Origin: Dermanyssus gallinae
Taxonomy: Eukaryota; Arthropoda; Arachnida; Mesostigmata; Dermanyssidae
DNA length: 64,000 nt
Direction: 5' to 3'
Assembly (NCBI GenBank): GCA_003439945.1
Contig: QVRM01004850.1
Span: forward strand, 98,674-162,673
Shown here: piece after piece, positions 1 through 20,030 of the stretch
How positions within the stretch are numbered: the first letter of the stretch is position 1
How the letters are laid out: each line of letters begins with the position of its first letter
Position numbers and translations under genes: made by a program
Notes under the pieces: generated by a model
The model's database searches: none
The model's input: only the letters and a program-made list of their open reading frames with translations
Told to the model about the DNA's origin: nothing

Positions 1-1170
1 TTTTGCCTTGCCCCTCCCTCCCTTCCTCTTCTTGCCAGAGATGCCAAGTACCATCAATGATGTAGTTCGACTGCATACGATAGGGATGGGAGTCGAGACG
101 ACTGTGCGGTACTTGATGCCCCGGATACTGATAGCTGTTACTTCTGCTGCTGCTGCTGCTGTGGCTGCTATTCTAGCGTTTGCATTATGTGCATGTCATT
201 GCGATAATGCACCATCTTCAGGCTGAGCTAAAACAACTGAACTTGGATTCTTGCTTTCTTTCGTCCGACGATGGGCACATCTGTCGCGCATCTTCATTGC
301 GGGTAGTTTGCGGACAGTGGATGTGATGGCGACAGTGCTTGGAATGGTGGCTACTATGACAATAATCTATATGATCTATTATCCCAGGTGATGATACAGT
401 CGTATGTATGTATGTCTGTCTTTCGTGTCTTTCTCTCTATACGTCTACCTGTCTAACCTGTCTACTTGACAATGAACAGCTGACAGTTACTGTGTAAGGG
501 ACCAGGGTGTTTCCCTTCTTCTTTTCTCTTTTTCTTGTTCCTCTTGCTGTTTTCGTCTTGCTATTTGTTGGTGGTCGTTCATTTCGTATGCGTCCGGTCG
601 GTTAACAGACAACAAGTGCGAAGTAAAGCTAAATAATTATATACGTATATATACGAGTCCTGCAAGCTTCCCGGCCCGGTGATAAATCCTCTCAGTGTGC
701 TTGTCGTCGGCAGAGTTTCTGCATGCATGAGTTTGCTGCAAAAATGGCCGCCACTGCTGCTGCTGCTGCTTTCGAAAAGCGCTTAGCCACGAGTAGTGGC
801 CGTAGTCGCTGTAGTCCTACGTTAGCAATTAGAGCTGTCTACGCCGACCACCTGTGATCTCGTGGCTCAACAATATATTACATAGTTGTATAATATATAT
901 ATATATATATGCACCGTTGCATATACATATATAACAAGTTGACAAAGACTGTTGGGATGGCGGCAGTGGAAAAATCCAAGCCCACGGCCACATCATTCTT
1001 AATGTCAGCTAAACTACTATTTTGCACCACCTCGAGTGTAGATGTGGGACAAACGCGTATTCCAAGGAGCGAGCCATTGGGTATGAATCGGGAATGAGCC
1101 CCATCCCGCAAATTGTGTGTCGCTTGTGTGAAAACGTTCCGTCATGGGAACTTTGATGCCGAGGTTGAAC
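1..1170. other. Non-coding sequence at the window's left edge
   Basis: No recognisable gene. The stretch contains short CTG runs, a small (AT)n tract at about 892-910 and several short open frames without family resemblance. It is either upstream of, or a large intron of, the receptor phosphatase that becomes recognisable at 3836. A possible signal-peptide-like reading frame near the very start is discussed in the findings. Confidence 0.5.
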
Positions 1171-1430
1171 CCCGTGAGGGACATTCAAAAGCAGCGACCG
1201 ACCACGAAATAGAGGTATTTGTGAGGGCAGCAATTGAGGAAGACCTTGAAGACATTGGATCTGGAGTCCCATTTACTGCATGAGATTCTACATAACCGCC
1301 TTGGACTCAGTAAAAAAGTTGGGTGTCTCGAGATTAGGCCCATACCGAAAAAAAAACATCATGTCGCCTTTGTCTAAGAATTGCTGAAGACCTTCAGACA
1401 CTAAGCTAATTTCTCAAAACTGGTGATACT
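1170..1430 (+). mobile_element. Possible mariner-type transposase relic
   Basis: Conceptual translation in shifting + frames gives an IEED-like stretch (about 1230-1250), then LHEILHNRLGLSK (about 1278-1317), then ELLKTFRH and FSKLVI (about 1379-1425). This order resembles the helix-turn-helix to catalytic-domain linker of mariner transposases, where LHxxLGLxK is followed by a QELLxxF segment and a SRLVTGDE-like segment. Several stops and frame changes lie in between, so it is dead if real. No terminal inverted repeats were located. The assignment rests on motif resemblance only. Confidence 0.25.
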
Positions 1431-2217
1431 GCACTGCGCTGATATGGCGTGACAAATCTGCGAGGAAGGCACTTTGCAAATATTGTTTGCAAAATGCCCA
1501 CGTTAAGTCGGAATTAGTGCTGACTGAAATTTACGTGGAAATACAATGAAGTTGCGCTTGTGTTTTCGACGATCGACCCTCGCTTAATTCATGCCAACAT
1601 CCTCCAAAGGTAGAGGGGTGACGTTGGGGGGAGGGGGATACATTTCGGCTAAATAAGAGAATTTACTGAGGACCGGGGACCGTTGAATGCGGGTTTGTTT
1701 AGACGTATGCAGTCTTGTGCAGTGACTTGCATTGACATTCCTTAGCATCCATTTGTTAGTTTAAATGTATTGCCAAACCCACGATGGATAGTTTTGTGCA
1801 CGCTTGCTCTGCCCAGTTTGCTGGTTCATCGTCTTGAAAAGGTGACAAGGGCAAATCTGGCGTGATCGCGACATGTTGAATAGTACTCAGAAGTAGAGTG
1901 ACGATCGACTACGATCATTCATATTATGTCATATTTGCAAGCAAATTGAATAATTCCAGTCAAACTGACTATGTGTATCCTATCCCAGTGTCAGACATTT
2001 TTACAATGTTTATGTACAGAGTTAACCCCTATTACCGTTGCTATGCGCTTTCCCTTAATCCGTAACGTTTCGCTCCTTCGTTCTCGTTAGCTTCCTGAAG
2101 TTTCTGAATAATTCCCCGCCTGTAGTTTTTTGTCTTCTGTAGCCCTTCCCCTCGTCCTCATAGGTCGTGCACCACCAATTAGTCTGTATATCTAGAAGAA
2201 CACCACGTCTAGAAATA

Positions 2218-2244
2218 CACTAACTAAACTAAACTAAACTAAAC
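2218..2244 (+). repeat. Short AAACT tandem repeat
   Basis: About four to five consecutive copies of the pentamer AAACT (ACTAA ACTAA register). It is too short and too interior to be read as telomeric DNA. Confidence 0.7.
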
Positions 2245-2820
2245 GGTTAATGTTTCTAAAGCTATTAGAGGCTCCGCTGCTGCTGCCGCCGCCGCTTCTG
2301 ACCTTGCTGTACTACTCTTGTCTTCAACTAAAATGCCTGAGTCTAACGGAATTGAGTCTAATTCAATCTAACACTATTCACACGCATGCTTCCTACCGGA
2401 GAGTCGAATTCTGATGGCTCCAATCTGCTTGATCCATTGATTAAAGGGTCGAAGAACAAAGGTAATATGTTTATGTTATTCCTTACTTGTAGTGTGTAGA
2501 CAAACAAATATCGTGCTAATTATGTTTTATTACTACTATATTACATTGATACTACTTCTACAGCTAGAAATGTCACGTTGGTTGATCTGCGTTTTTGTTC
2601 GAGGATTCTCTGCGTTCGACAATTGTTTTCGTATGTCTTCCATCTTGATTATATTGGATAAGCACTACATTGTATGAACCTATTCCCTCAGCTATAGATG
2701 TATAATTGGTTGACGCAGGCAGTTGAGTTCCTGCTTCTCTACCCTTTGAAGCCACTTATATAATTTACATTTTTTTTTATTTTCTGGGCTTACGGTACGG
2801 GACGGTACGATACGGTAAAT

Positions 2821-2824
<4 letters not shown>

Positions 2825-2872
<48 letters not shown>
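2825..2872. repeat. (AT)n microsatellite
   Basis: A nearly 50-nt uninterrupted AT dinucleotide run. It is one of about thirty such tracts in the window; the longest are annotated separately. Apparent YIYIYI proteins across such tracts are artefacts. Confidence 0.95.
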
Positions 2873-2874
<2 letters not shown>

Positions 2875-3835
2875 ATATTTACCTGGTTTTCCATCAAGTG
2901 GTTTCTTCGGCAACCCTTGTTGTGGATATATTCAGAGCGCGCCGACAAGTTTTATGTATGTGTGTATGCGCAGTTGTTAATGTTTGAGCCCGAAAACCTT
3001 TTTTACCCATGAAGGCGCCCAATTTTGCTATGTGAATATCGGTTGATTTTACCCTTGAAGCGACTGCTGCCATTATTTTTAGAAGACAACTGTTTACGCC
3101 TGTCAGTGTCCTTTGTCTGTCGTTCTTGGCGGAGTGAAGCTGAACTCCGCTTTACCGCGAATAGCTCAAAATCCTATTGTGGCGCAACCCTTTTGCCGTG
3201 GAAGTTTATACGTTATAGCCAGTTACGACCTGTCAGTTGTGGCTGACATATCAAATCCTTGACCTTCTCTCTTTATACCACTATTTGACACTCCTGGGTA
3301 ACGTGTTATGTATTGTTACTGACCTTGACGGATCAAATGTGCTTTACGTATAGGCGTACGCTTAGACGAAGACTAAACTCAGTCATTGTCGTGTTTTGTG
3401 TGTGTTCAACGTCTAAATCTAAACTGTATTTCATACATGGTTGCCTAATCATACAGCCCATAAATAGTCAGGTTTTGTTTGTCGAATACTGAATGCTGTT
3501 CGTCGTTAGAAGATAGAAGGGTTTGGGGAACGCACGCGTTTTGTACACTACTTTCTCGCTCTCAATACAGCTCAAATCTCTCACTCTCTCTTCTTCTCTA
3601 TACGAATGAATCGAGATAAACTCCAGAGGGACTGCTACGCTACGCTCGTGTGTTCGAAGCAAGTTCGATTCTCTTTTGCATCCTCTAATCGACTGTCTTA
3701 TCTTGGTGCTTCGTCTACGCGAATATGATTCGTATGCGTATGCGGCTTGAACGACGCCCTTTCTGGCGTGTGCGTCCTAATGTGTTCGTGAACGCGCGTC
3801 GCCCGTCTGTTGCCGGATCGCTGGACCCCGTGCAG

Positions 3836-10742
<6,907 letters not shown>

Positions 10743-10770
<28 letters not shown>

Positions 10771-12782
10771 TCTCGACTACGGATACGCATCCGGAGACGG
10801 AGGCCGACATGGGGGCCGAACCCGATCAGGACCGCCACAGCACGACCGCGGAGCAGCTGGTGATCGGGAACGACTATCAGCCTCAGCATCATCACCATCA
10901 CCACCACCACAACCACCATGTCCAGTCATCCGTCGCCCGTTTCGAGAGCAGTCCGTCGGACGCGGCGGCCCACGCCGCCGCCGTCGTCGTCAAATCCCAG
11001 ACCCCGCTAGCAGCACCTCCATGCGCCGAAGTGTGCCTCCACGACATCGTCTGACATCAAGCGGCCAGATCGTCGGCATTGGTCGGAGCCGGGCGAGGCG
11101 AGTCGCAGCCCACATTGTCCCTCGTTGAGCGAGTGCGAACAGGTGCCGCCGGATCCTGTGCGTTCGTCGTCGACCACCACCCTCTTCATTGTCATTCGAA
11201 CTCCTTTCGTCAAGTCCAAGACCATTATCATCGTGTTCACGACCATAACCGCTACGTTCAAGACCATGATCGTCATGTTGAAGACCATGATCGTCACGTT
11301 CAAGACCGTAATCGTTATGTCCAAGACCGTGATCGTCACTTTCAAGACCATGATCGTCACGTTCAAGACCCTGATCGTCATGTCAAAGACCGTGATTGCC
11401 ATGTCCAAGAGCGTGATCGTCATGTTCAAGAGCATGATGGTCATGCCCACGACCACGATCGTCATGCTCATGACCGTATTCATCTGTTCGGAGGCGGCGG
11501 CAGCTTCATGTTGCCCCTGATGGCGCCCCCGCCGCTCCGGCTCCAGCCGTCAGTTCCAATTCCACCACCCCTGCCATTTGCAGCACTGCCACCGCCGACG
11601 GCCTGGGTCTGGTCGTCGATTCAGTGCCATCCCTGGCTGAAGGAGCCATTACAGCGGCGGGAGCGGCTGCAGCATCAGCCACAGCCACAACAACAGCAGC
11701 AGTTCGCCGACCCGCTGGACGCCGGTCATCACTACGTGACCAATCAGTCACCCTGGTCAATCTGCCGATCTCATCGAGAACTGACGATGCTGGTCGTCGA
11801 CCATTCGACAACGAGCTGCCAACGGCTGAGCAACGCAAACACCGTGCCGGGCTTCAAGCGACACACCAACATCAACAGCAACAACAAAGGCCCAGCAGAT
11901 AAAGTTGGTGGAAGCTTCATTGGCGGTAGAAGCAAAAGCAGTTGTAGCATCTACAACAGCTACTGCCACATAAACAGCAATAGCAGCAGCAGCAGTAATG
12001 GCAGGCTTCAGAATAGCAGGCATCACAACAACAACAATAACAACGATGTGGCCCAGAACAAGTCGGCCAGTAATAGCAGAAGAAGTAGTTTTAGCAACAT
12101 CGGCAAGAGCAGGAACAACAGTACCAGTCTTCAGAGGGGTCGTGTTCGTAGTAAAAGCTGTCCTAGAACGTCGGCAATTGTCGCCGGCGGCAGCAGCAGC
12201 AGCAGCAATAGCAACAACGTTTTCAGCGTGCAGTTGAGCAATGAAAATCGTAACGCTAGCGGCCAGCAATACGTCAACAATACGACAGGCAGGAGTCGAG
12301 GATTAACCAATGGTGGTAGTACTACTAATTATCATGAGTCCATAAGCCAGTCGTCAACCGTCGCTGTCGTTGTTGGTTGTTCGGCGGCAGCTGCAGCTGC
12401 TACTGGAACGTCTGTTACAACGCCTGCCATTGTCACCACCAGCGGAAACGTATACGGAACTTCTACCACCCCCGCCGCGGTTGGCGCAATATCCGGGGGG
12501 CCCAGCAGCAGCAACAGGGGCGGCGGCGACGACGGGGGTAATAACGCGATCAGCAGCGCCGATAGCAGCACGTCACACACGTCGTCCGAAGGCTGGTCGG
12601 AGGTGTCGGAGGTGACAGTCGACTGGAGCTGGTCTCTAGACGAAGACGACGACAACAACGACGACGATGATGACATCGACATCATCGACAACAACAACCA
12701 TATCATCCGTAAGAACAGTAGCCTCGCCGCCGCTGCTACCGCTACGTACCCATTACAAGAACAGCAACAACAACAACAATAA
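10743..12782 (+). CDS. Possible C-terminal extension: long low-complexity frame after TGA
   Basis: In the cassette-included frame, everything after TGA 10740-10742 stays open to TAA 12780-12782 except for one more TGA at 11052-11054. Both stops are followed by C. The first part (103 codons) is acidic then His-rich (DTHPETEADMGAEPDQD, an H8 run). The second (575 codons) has a heptad-like HDRH repeat, Ser/Asn/Gln runs, DDDD blocks and WSEVSEVTVDWSWSLDEDD. No known domain is visible. It could be a readthrough extension, an alternatively spliced tail, or just a trinucleotide-rich 3' UTR whose composition avoids stops; opposite-strand frames are also long here, which weakens the coding case. The first canonical AATAAA I see downstream is at about 15551-15556. 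Confidence 0.35.
11208..11487 (+). repeat. 21-bp tandem repeat (about 13 units)
   Basis: Units of the form AAGACCATGATCGTCATGTTC repeat with point differences. The unit length is a multiple of three and the array is open in several frames. In the long + frame it encodes VQDHDRH-type heptapeptides; in another frame KTMIVMF-type hydrophobic ones. It lies inside the long low-complexity frame. Confidence 0.85.
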
Positions 12783-13242
12783 CGCCACCACCACCCACAA
12801 CAAGATGAAGAGCAACAACAACACACCAACAACAAGAACAACAAAAAAGGCTACTACGGCCATAACAAGATCGTCGGCCACGAGGCCACACCGACGACTA
12901 TGACGCCACGATTGCGTGGGTCCTGCGGGCTGCTATTGCTGCCGCCGAAGCCGCCGCCCCCGACGAGCGAACGCCTGAGCACCATTGCTGTGTTGTCTTC
13001 CTCGTCGTGGTCGTCGCCGTGTGAGTCGGTGTGTGGCGATACGGCCTCACCGAGATCGTCGTGGTCGTCTTCATCGACCGGTGGCTTGTCGCCGATATGG
13101 CGGCCACCGCCTCTGCCACCCCTGCGACAACGACCCTTCATCATCATCATCACCTCGCGAAAACTGCGCTTCAGCCACGCTCACTGCCGCCAACACTCCG
13201 CTGACGATCGGCCGTCGCTGGCTCATGTATGGCTCGCTTGAG

Positions 13243-13342
13243 CGCAACAAGAACAACAAGAAGCAACAACAACAACAACAAAAGCAACAACATCAGCAAC
13301 AACAACAACAACAAAAGCAACAACAGCAGCAGCAGCCAAAAC
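13243..13342 (+). repeat. (CAA)n/(CAG)n trinucleotide-rich tract
   Basis: A run of mostly CAA with interspersed AAG and CAG triplets. It gives polyQ, polyN or polyleucine frames on either strand, none taken as a gene. Confidence 0.85.
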
Positions 13343-13886
13343 GACAAAGAGATAACGGCGCAGCGCTTCGTTACTGAAGCTCTTCTACCACCACCGCCAG
13401 AGCCGTCGCGATGACGATAAGGTTGAGAGGACACACGTGAAGATGCATTGATCACCACAAATCAAACAGTAATCGAACATCAATTGATTGTTCTATGATA
13501 TATATATATATATATATATATAAGTGTTATGGTCGCGGGAAGGAGCGCCGCAGTAACCTAGTTAGCTCAAGGTCTAGTCAATGCTGTTAGCTTAACCGAA
13601 AAGAACGCCACAAACAACAACGACGACAAGTACGCTAATGATTATATGTTTTATCGTTATTAATATTATTATTATTATTCGCATTATGGTAATGGTTATG
13701 TCGATGACGGTGATGATGCTTATTGGTTTTATCGTAAGTATTGCTAAGTTTAATTTTATTCGAGTATTACCAATGTTAACTACTGTTCTACGATAAGATT
13801 GTATGCTACTAACTAGAATTGCCATAATTACTATGATTAGACTCATGTTACGATGATTGCCTTTATTTACGCGAGTTCTACTTGCC

Positions 13887-13888
<2 letters not shown>

Positions 13889-13950
<62 letters not shown>
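13889..13950. repeat. (AT)n microsatellite, one of the longest in the window
   Basis: About 62 nt of uninterrupted AT dinucleotides downstream of the receptor phosphatase. Confidence 0.95.
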
Positions 13951-13953
<3 letters not shown>

Positions 13954-14818
13954 TGAAAAATGCATTTTATAGTAAGTGAACCGTTAATCTAGCCGAAGAT
14001 GCACTTGTTGAAATGATAGAGTAGAGCAGGTCTTGTTGTCATGTTAGAGAATAGGGACACTGTGCCGAAGGTCTAAAGGTGGCGTTATGTCATATCAGGG
14101 TTCCCGCGTTTACGTACGCCCGTTTACTACCGGTATTGGACGCAGTTCATGCGGTAGGCCGAAGCTCATTATATCAATTCACCGCCTTTCGAGAGTTGTA
14201 AAATGCACGATCGATCGGTCAATGGGCCAAAAGTAAGCTTGGGCGCAGTCGAACAGCGCGTTAAACGAGTAGCACCAGATGAGACGCCCAACAGTAGCAA
14301 TCGTTTGCTCTACTAATTACTAACGGCAATGATAACAACAGCCTGAACTTCAACAAAGTATCAGCAGTAATCAGAGTACTAAAGCAACGGTCGAAACAGC
14401 AAACAATATCAACAGCCACACGAACAGCGTAAATAACTCCCGCTATTAACAATAATAATCATAGTAATAATTTTCATAATAGCACAAATGACGATATATA
14501 TATATAATAATGATACCAAAAGGTATGCATGTCTTCGACTGGACACAATCGGCATAGCGCGCACCTTTTTGTAGGGTGTAGGATGATGTTCACAGCCAGA
14601 GACAACATGACAAACGCACTGACAGCAAAACTGCCACGACAACAACGTCGGCGATTACGTGACGTTTCGTCTACGAGAAGATGGAAGGATATCAGAAAAG
14701 TTGCCAGTAAACCATTATGCGGCTGCTGCTGCTTCGATTAATACAAGCACAGCAAAATGGTTATTTCGATAATTAACGAGGAAACAACAATTGTACAAAG
14801 TAGTTCGAGTTGGTTAGA

Positions 14819-14854
<36 letters not shown>

Positions 14855-17800
14855 TACAGAGAGAGGAAGAAAAACACGTGTATGAAAGCAATTAAAATAT
14901 TATTATTATATGATGAACTAGTGTGCGTGATGGTAGTGCATGAAAAACATGCTTCCTTTAGGTGGACGGTAGATTCTTTGATACAAACGTTGGATGTCAC
15001 AGATTACAGACGGATCTAGTAATTGCTTATAGTAGCTAATGTTTGTGGTGCGACCTACAGTGGTCGACATTGCACGGCCACGTTCGGTCGGTCGCTCGCT
15101 ACGATTGTGTCCTTGTGTCTAGAGAGTCCTTGAAGGGGCAACGATTTTTCCACTCCGATTTGGGGACGCAGCGCGCAGGAACGAGGCTGTTCCTTTTACG
15201 AGCCTTTTAATGAAACGTACGTTTTAGAAAAAAACACGCAACCGGCGTCCTCGATAACACTCCCTGGTCGAATCGTTTAACGGCTCAAGGGATGGGCGGC
15301 CGACGCTTGACATGAAAGCCGCAGTAAAACGTGAGGTATATATATATACATGTAGGGTAACAACTAATGCTCAGCTAACTAGAAAGCTCAAATTTGTTCA
15401 ACTCGTATACATGCCATTTTCTAAAATGATCAGAGGATAATATTCGGGATTTCATAGCGAAAAGTCTTTGATTGATTTACATGTACAGTCCGCTAAGGCG
15501 TTATCAGTTTATGTTTTTATTTCGTAATCACGTCTACGTTTGCCTTGAGAAATAAAACTTCAGAGTAAAATCGTACGGATCGTTTTCTCAGAGTTGCTGA
15601 CATGTTTTGGCACGGTTGTTATTGTTAGTAGTTCTAGTGCCTTTTAGTCTTGATGTAATACCTATTCTGACTTGAATTTTTGCCATGCCCGTCGTTTTTA
15701 TAACAATGGTAACAGGGCACGAAATCGAATCCCTCGTTGCGGTGTTGAGCGTCTACGTAAGTCTAGCGGGATCGTGTGTCGTAGCTTAGAATCACACGTG
15801 CTAATTTAAACTGTCTCTCTACCAGAATAATATAAATGATTATCTACGCTCTTCTGCGAAATATGTAGCTTAAATTCAACTTTTAGTTCCAGACTTAGTT
15901 AGCACGAGACAGAACGATAAAGAGACATAAGGCATATATATATATATATATATATAGTCAGCGAGCTTGCTTTCATCAGACTATCTCGCGGAAAAGATAC
16001 CATTTCTATAATGAAGCTGAAAATGGAGCTGAGACAGGGATAGGGCGACGGGAGAACAGGTGAGTCTAAGATACTGCTCGATGAGTTCTTAGGATTCTTC
16101 TAGGAGGACACCTCAGCAGCATTCACAGGAGCAATCCCGTTGTCTCACGCTAAGTTCTTTGACCACGTGTTCAAAGAATGGTGTTGCGTGTAAGTCACTG
16201 AGTTTAGTAGGTAGGTAAAACTGGTCGCTGGTGGAAATCGGCCGACGTCATGCACGGCCTTATATTTAGTGTACTGTTTAAAGCATGTCGCTACGTAACG
16301 GCAGAGTGGTCTACACATTTTCTACGCGACTTCAGACACAAACGGCAGCACCCTTAGGACATCAGTAGATCATGGTTAACGCTCGGCGCCCAGCCAGTAG
16401 TCAGTAAGTTTAGAACGAGATGGTATAAATAAATATTTATATATATATATATATATATCGTTTGTGGTTAGCCTAAGGCCTGTCGATGGGCTACGAAACA
16501 GATGGGTAAAAGAATACAAGAAAAATCAGTCGTGTGCCCAACGTCTCGCAAGTGCTACTACAAAATGAAATACGGCATGCCTGCTTAGTTCTGCTACTCT
16601 CTACAGTTAAGAATAAGACGACATGTTCTACATTCGGTCATGTAAGCATTAGGCTCGACATCCGTTAGAGTGTGTTGTGTAGTGTAGCAATAACTCGACG
16701 GCAGGTTTGCTAGGATACTATTCGTTAAGCCTTGCGTCGATAGGCAGGTGCCAGTTTTGGTCGACGAAATCTACGGTTATTCTTCTTACGTTTGCCAGGA
16801 TTACGCCTCGATACTTGCAGGCATCTTGCACATTCTACATGGTTTACGGTTTATTTCTTGACAAACAGAGACATCAATACTGTTAATTTTGGAGAACCTG
16901 GCGACATCAAGCATACGTTAGCGGTAAAAAGTGTGGCTTCTGTATAGGCATACAAACTGATGGATCTCAATTAATGCTTTTTATTACGAATCTAATCGTA
17001 AAGTGTTACCTCATCGCTGAGCGTCCAGTAAGCTTTAGTTTTATTCAGTAAGGAAAACGCACAGTGCATGCTTGGACAATGAAAACTGGTCGTTATAAAA
17101 ACAATAACGGCAGTATACAGTTCCAGGAGTTACCTAGCCTTAATCTAATCAACAGTTTCACTATATATGCATGCATGCAGACATGCCTATGTTTTCATAC
17201 ATAAACACCTGCAGATATACGCAAAAGCCCAATGCATAAAAGGTAGGAAACATGAGCTACGATACTAATATGGAATATACAACTTATGTGTAAATTACAT
17301 TAATGCCGATAAATCTCATAAACTTGATATAATCATAAGGCAGACCTTTTTGAAGCAAGGACAAACTGAAAAACTAATTCATAAGTCGAATCTGTCTAAC
17401 GCTCCAAGTTTTCCTGTGATGATACATGGGCAGGCTGAAAAGCACAATATCTGGACACAGTACATTTTCACACCAATGCAAGACTAGCAATAACAATACC
17501 GTGATAGCAAAACAAAAATACAACATTCAAATTCCATCACGTCGTTTCCATGATCTGCACAATACGAGCAGTAATAGAATTCGGCAACGTTAAAAATAGC
17601 TCCAACGTCGATAGTATGTAACGTGAAGACACTAAAACGAGAGTGAGGTAAGGCGAGAACTATTTGAGTTTTGAGGCTTCCAGGAATTGTTTAGCAAGCG
17701 CTTAGATTGAAACCTAAGCATGGCTTGATTCAGTCGTGTAGGCGTGATAAGTATTTTTTGGGGGTAACTTGGTAAGCTTGAGTGCGCGGAATATAGGCGG

Positions 17801-18984
17801 CACTACTAGCTTATCGACAAGACACTGCTTTGTATCAAAACTAGAACTGCAAAAGCTGTATGCCGCTCCGACGAATGTGGTATTTTCGTGCCAAATGCGC
17901 GACGTAGCCTGCAGCCACACAGAGAGGAAATACGCAGCATTGCATGCAATGAGGTGTTTGTTAGAGTTCAGGCGGGTAGGTTCATGCATACAGGGGCTAC
18001 TACTACTCCTTGGTAATGAGCTCAGTAATAAGAAATTCAGCTGTAGACTAACGAGCGTATGAACTGTTTCATCGTCCACTCGCTGCCCCGCTAAGAGAGC
18101 AATATTTACCCATATATTTCGATCGTGGCACCGACGGGTTTCGTAACCCGTCGGTACTTGTCGGTCGATTTGTTTCAGTGTCGGTTGGTTAACACTTCGA
18201 GCAATCTAATGAAAGTAGCGTAAACATGATCATGAAGGACTTGAACAAAACGAGTTATCAATTGATGCGAATAGCTCATCGACGGTCGATGCGCGATATT
18301 CGATAATGTCGTACGTGCAATGGACAGTGCAATGACATCTGTGCTCTTGGCTGAACACTGGGCCAGCCAAGATGGATATTGAAGGGGCGAAGAATAAGGC
18401 ATATGCGGTATACATACAGTGGATGGAAATTATATTGTACGAAGCCTTTTGTCTGGCGCATGTAACACGACTTCATACGTAGTGCGATGATGCTAATAAT
18501 GAATGTTATTACTCATAAGTAATAAAGCCGCTAACTTATGGTCTACTGTACACGCTATATCGTTTTCAATGAGCAGATGAAACCATTAAATTATTATTAT
18601 TTTTTTAGTTTAATAGTCAAAATATAATTTCTCGGGATTATATTCACTCTAAGCAAGTCGCTCTGAACGCCCCAAATATACATAGGGAAAATACGATGTA
18701 TGCAGTATATAATCAACTACATGCAGGGTAGTATATCCATGATAGTATCTGCATATTTTGTTGAAGATATACCTCACTATCAGTTCCAAGCCCGTAGGGG
18801 ACGGGGAGTAGTCTAGCATTTAAGAAATCTTCTTAAGAAATTATCACAAGATTGCCACGGTATATTAGGTACAAAAATAATAATTTATTTTATTTTTAAA
18901 AAAGCGCAATATTGATATTATTGCTGTTCTTATGATGAGCTCTCACGTGAGAGATACAATACCTGAACTCAATTAATACATACA

Positions 18985-20030
18985 TTACCTATTCTGAGGG
19001 CTATCCAAATTGTCTTCGATGATGGTGTATGCGAGCACGTTTGATCAGACGACTGGGTATCCGCAAGGCGACAATTTCAGCCCATTGCTATTCATAACGT
19101 TACTCAGTGATCTGCCACGCATCATGAAAGAGCACCCTGCTCTACGCAGATGACCTGGTAATATTCAGCAAAATCCGTACTGACCTACAGGCTGCTCTTT
19201 GCACACTTGATGAATATTTCTCGCAGAATGATCTCATAGTAAACGTGTCGAAAACCAAGGCTGTTAAGTTTCGGCGCGGCGGGCAACGAGCCTGCGCAGA
19301 TAAACTGCGATTTCACGGTAAACAAGTGCAGTTTGTAGAGACCTTTTGCTATCTCAGGGTAATTTTCTCGTTTCGAGGTACAACTTTTTCACAACATGTA
19401 ACTGAGCGTTGTAAAAAGGCGCTTATTGCGGCAACGGGTATCAGAAACCCAACACAGTTGTCCGTTCGGACGGCCATGACATTATTCACGCTCAAAATGG
19501 CATCCGTAGCTGCTTACGGTATTCAAGTGGCATGGAAACATCTTAGCACTTCGCAGTTATTGCAGTTGGATAGAGTGAAGCCAGCTTTCTCGAAGCGAGT
19601 ACTTGGCATTCCGTCAAATTTGCGCAACAGATTAGTATACATGCTCGCGGGTTCAATATTATTTATTGATGAACTCGTAGACCGCTTTAATGTGCCGCAG
19701 ACAGTCGCCCTGGAAACGTTTCGGCATGAGTATTCTCAAAAAGTGTCTCTAATTCCCAGAGAGTTTTATCCTATTACAAGCTATGACTAACCAGGCCTGG
19801 AAGGACTCTCTACGGACATGTCGTACCTCACTACTCGCTACAATGTTCACGGATTTCATCATCTGCTATGCCGGTATGCTGGGTTTCATGAACCCAAGGA
19901 GGACTGCAAATGCCGTCGTTGTGGCGGTCCATGTCCCCTCTACCACCTACCTGATTGTACGGAATGTCGCTTTCTCAGCTTCAGCGAGAATGCTCATAAT
20001 TCGATTTATTATTATTATTATTATTGTTAT
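18985..20030 (+). mobile_element. Non-LTR retrotransposon fragment, reverse transcriptase with Cys/His C-terminus (copy A)
   Basis: Translation gives GYPQGDNFSPLLF, a frameshift at about 19137, then LYADDLVIFS (catalytic YADD intact). DLIVNVSKTKAVKFRRGG follows, then a thumb-like segment (LFTLKMASVAAYGIQVAWKHL). After another frame change (about 19790) a Cys/His tail reads HGFHHLLCRYAGFHE, then CKCRRCGG, then YHLPDCTEC. It is followed by TTA-rich repeat sequence. The copy is broken by at least two frameshifts and is 5' truncated. Its clade was not determined. Confidence 0.85.

Larger units (their letters stand above)
1431..3835. other. Non-coding sequence, likely intron or upstream region of the receptor phosphatase
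   Basis: No exon-like segment with fibronectin III or phosphatase character was found. The stretch holds simple repeats, short CTG runs and T-rich tracts. Because the first recognised exon at 3836 starts in phase 1, a coding exon must precede it somewhere upstream, so at least the 3' part of this interval is intron. Confidence 0.5.
12783..18984. other. Intergenic region 3' of the receptor phosphatase
   Basis: CAA/ATG-rich low-complexity sequence to about 13.5 kb, (AT)n tracts at 13499-13522, 13889-13950, 14821-14852 and 15933-15956, then AT-rich DNA without recognisable exons. AATAAA occurs at about 15551-15556. If it were used by the phosphatase the 3' UTR would be nearly 5 kb. Open frames such as 17714-18079 (-) have no family resemblance. 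Confidence 0.55.

Noticed and set aside
2218..2244. AAACT repeat considered as telomere-like sequence
   Set aside because: Only about five units, wrong motif for the arthropod TTAGG type, interior position.
12332..12844. Long - strand frames opposite the low-complexity region (also 11007-11483 and 11757-12269)
   Set aside because: Trinucleotide runs leave several frames open on both strands. These read as polycysteine, valine or methionine repeats without domain features or splice context.
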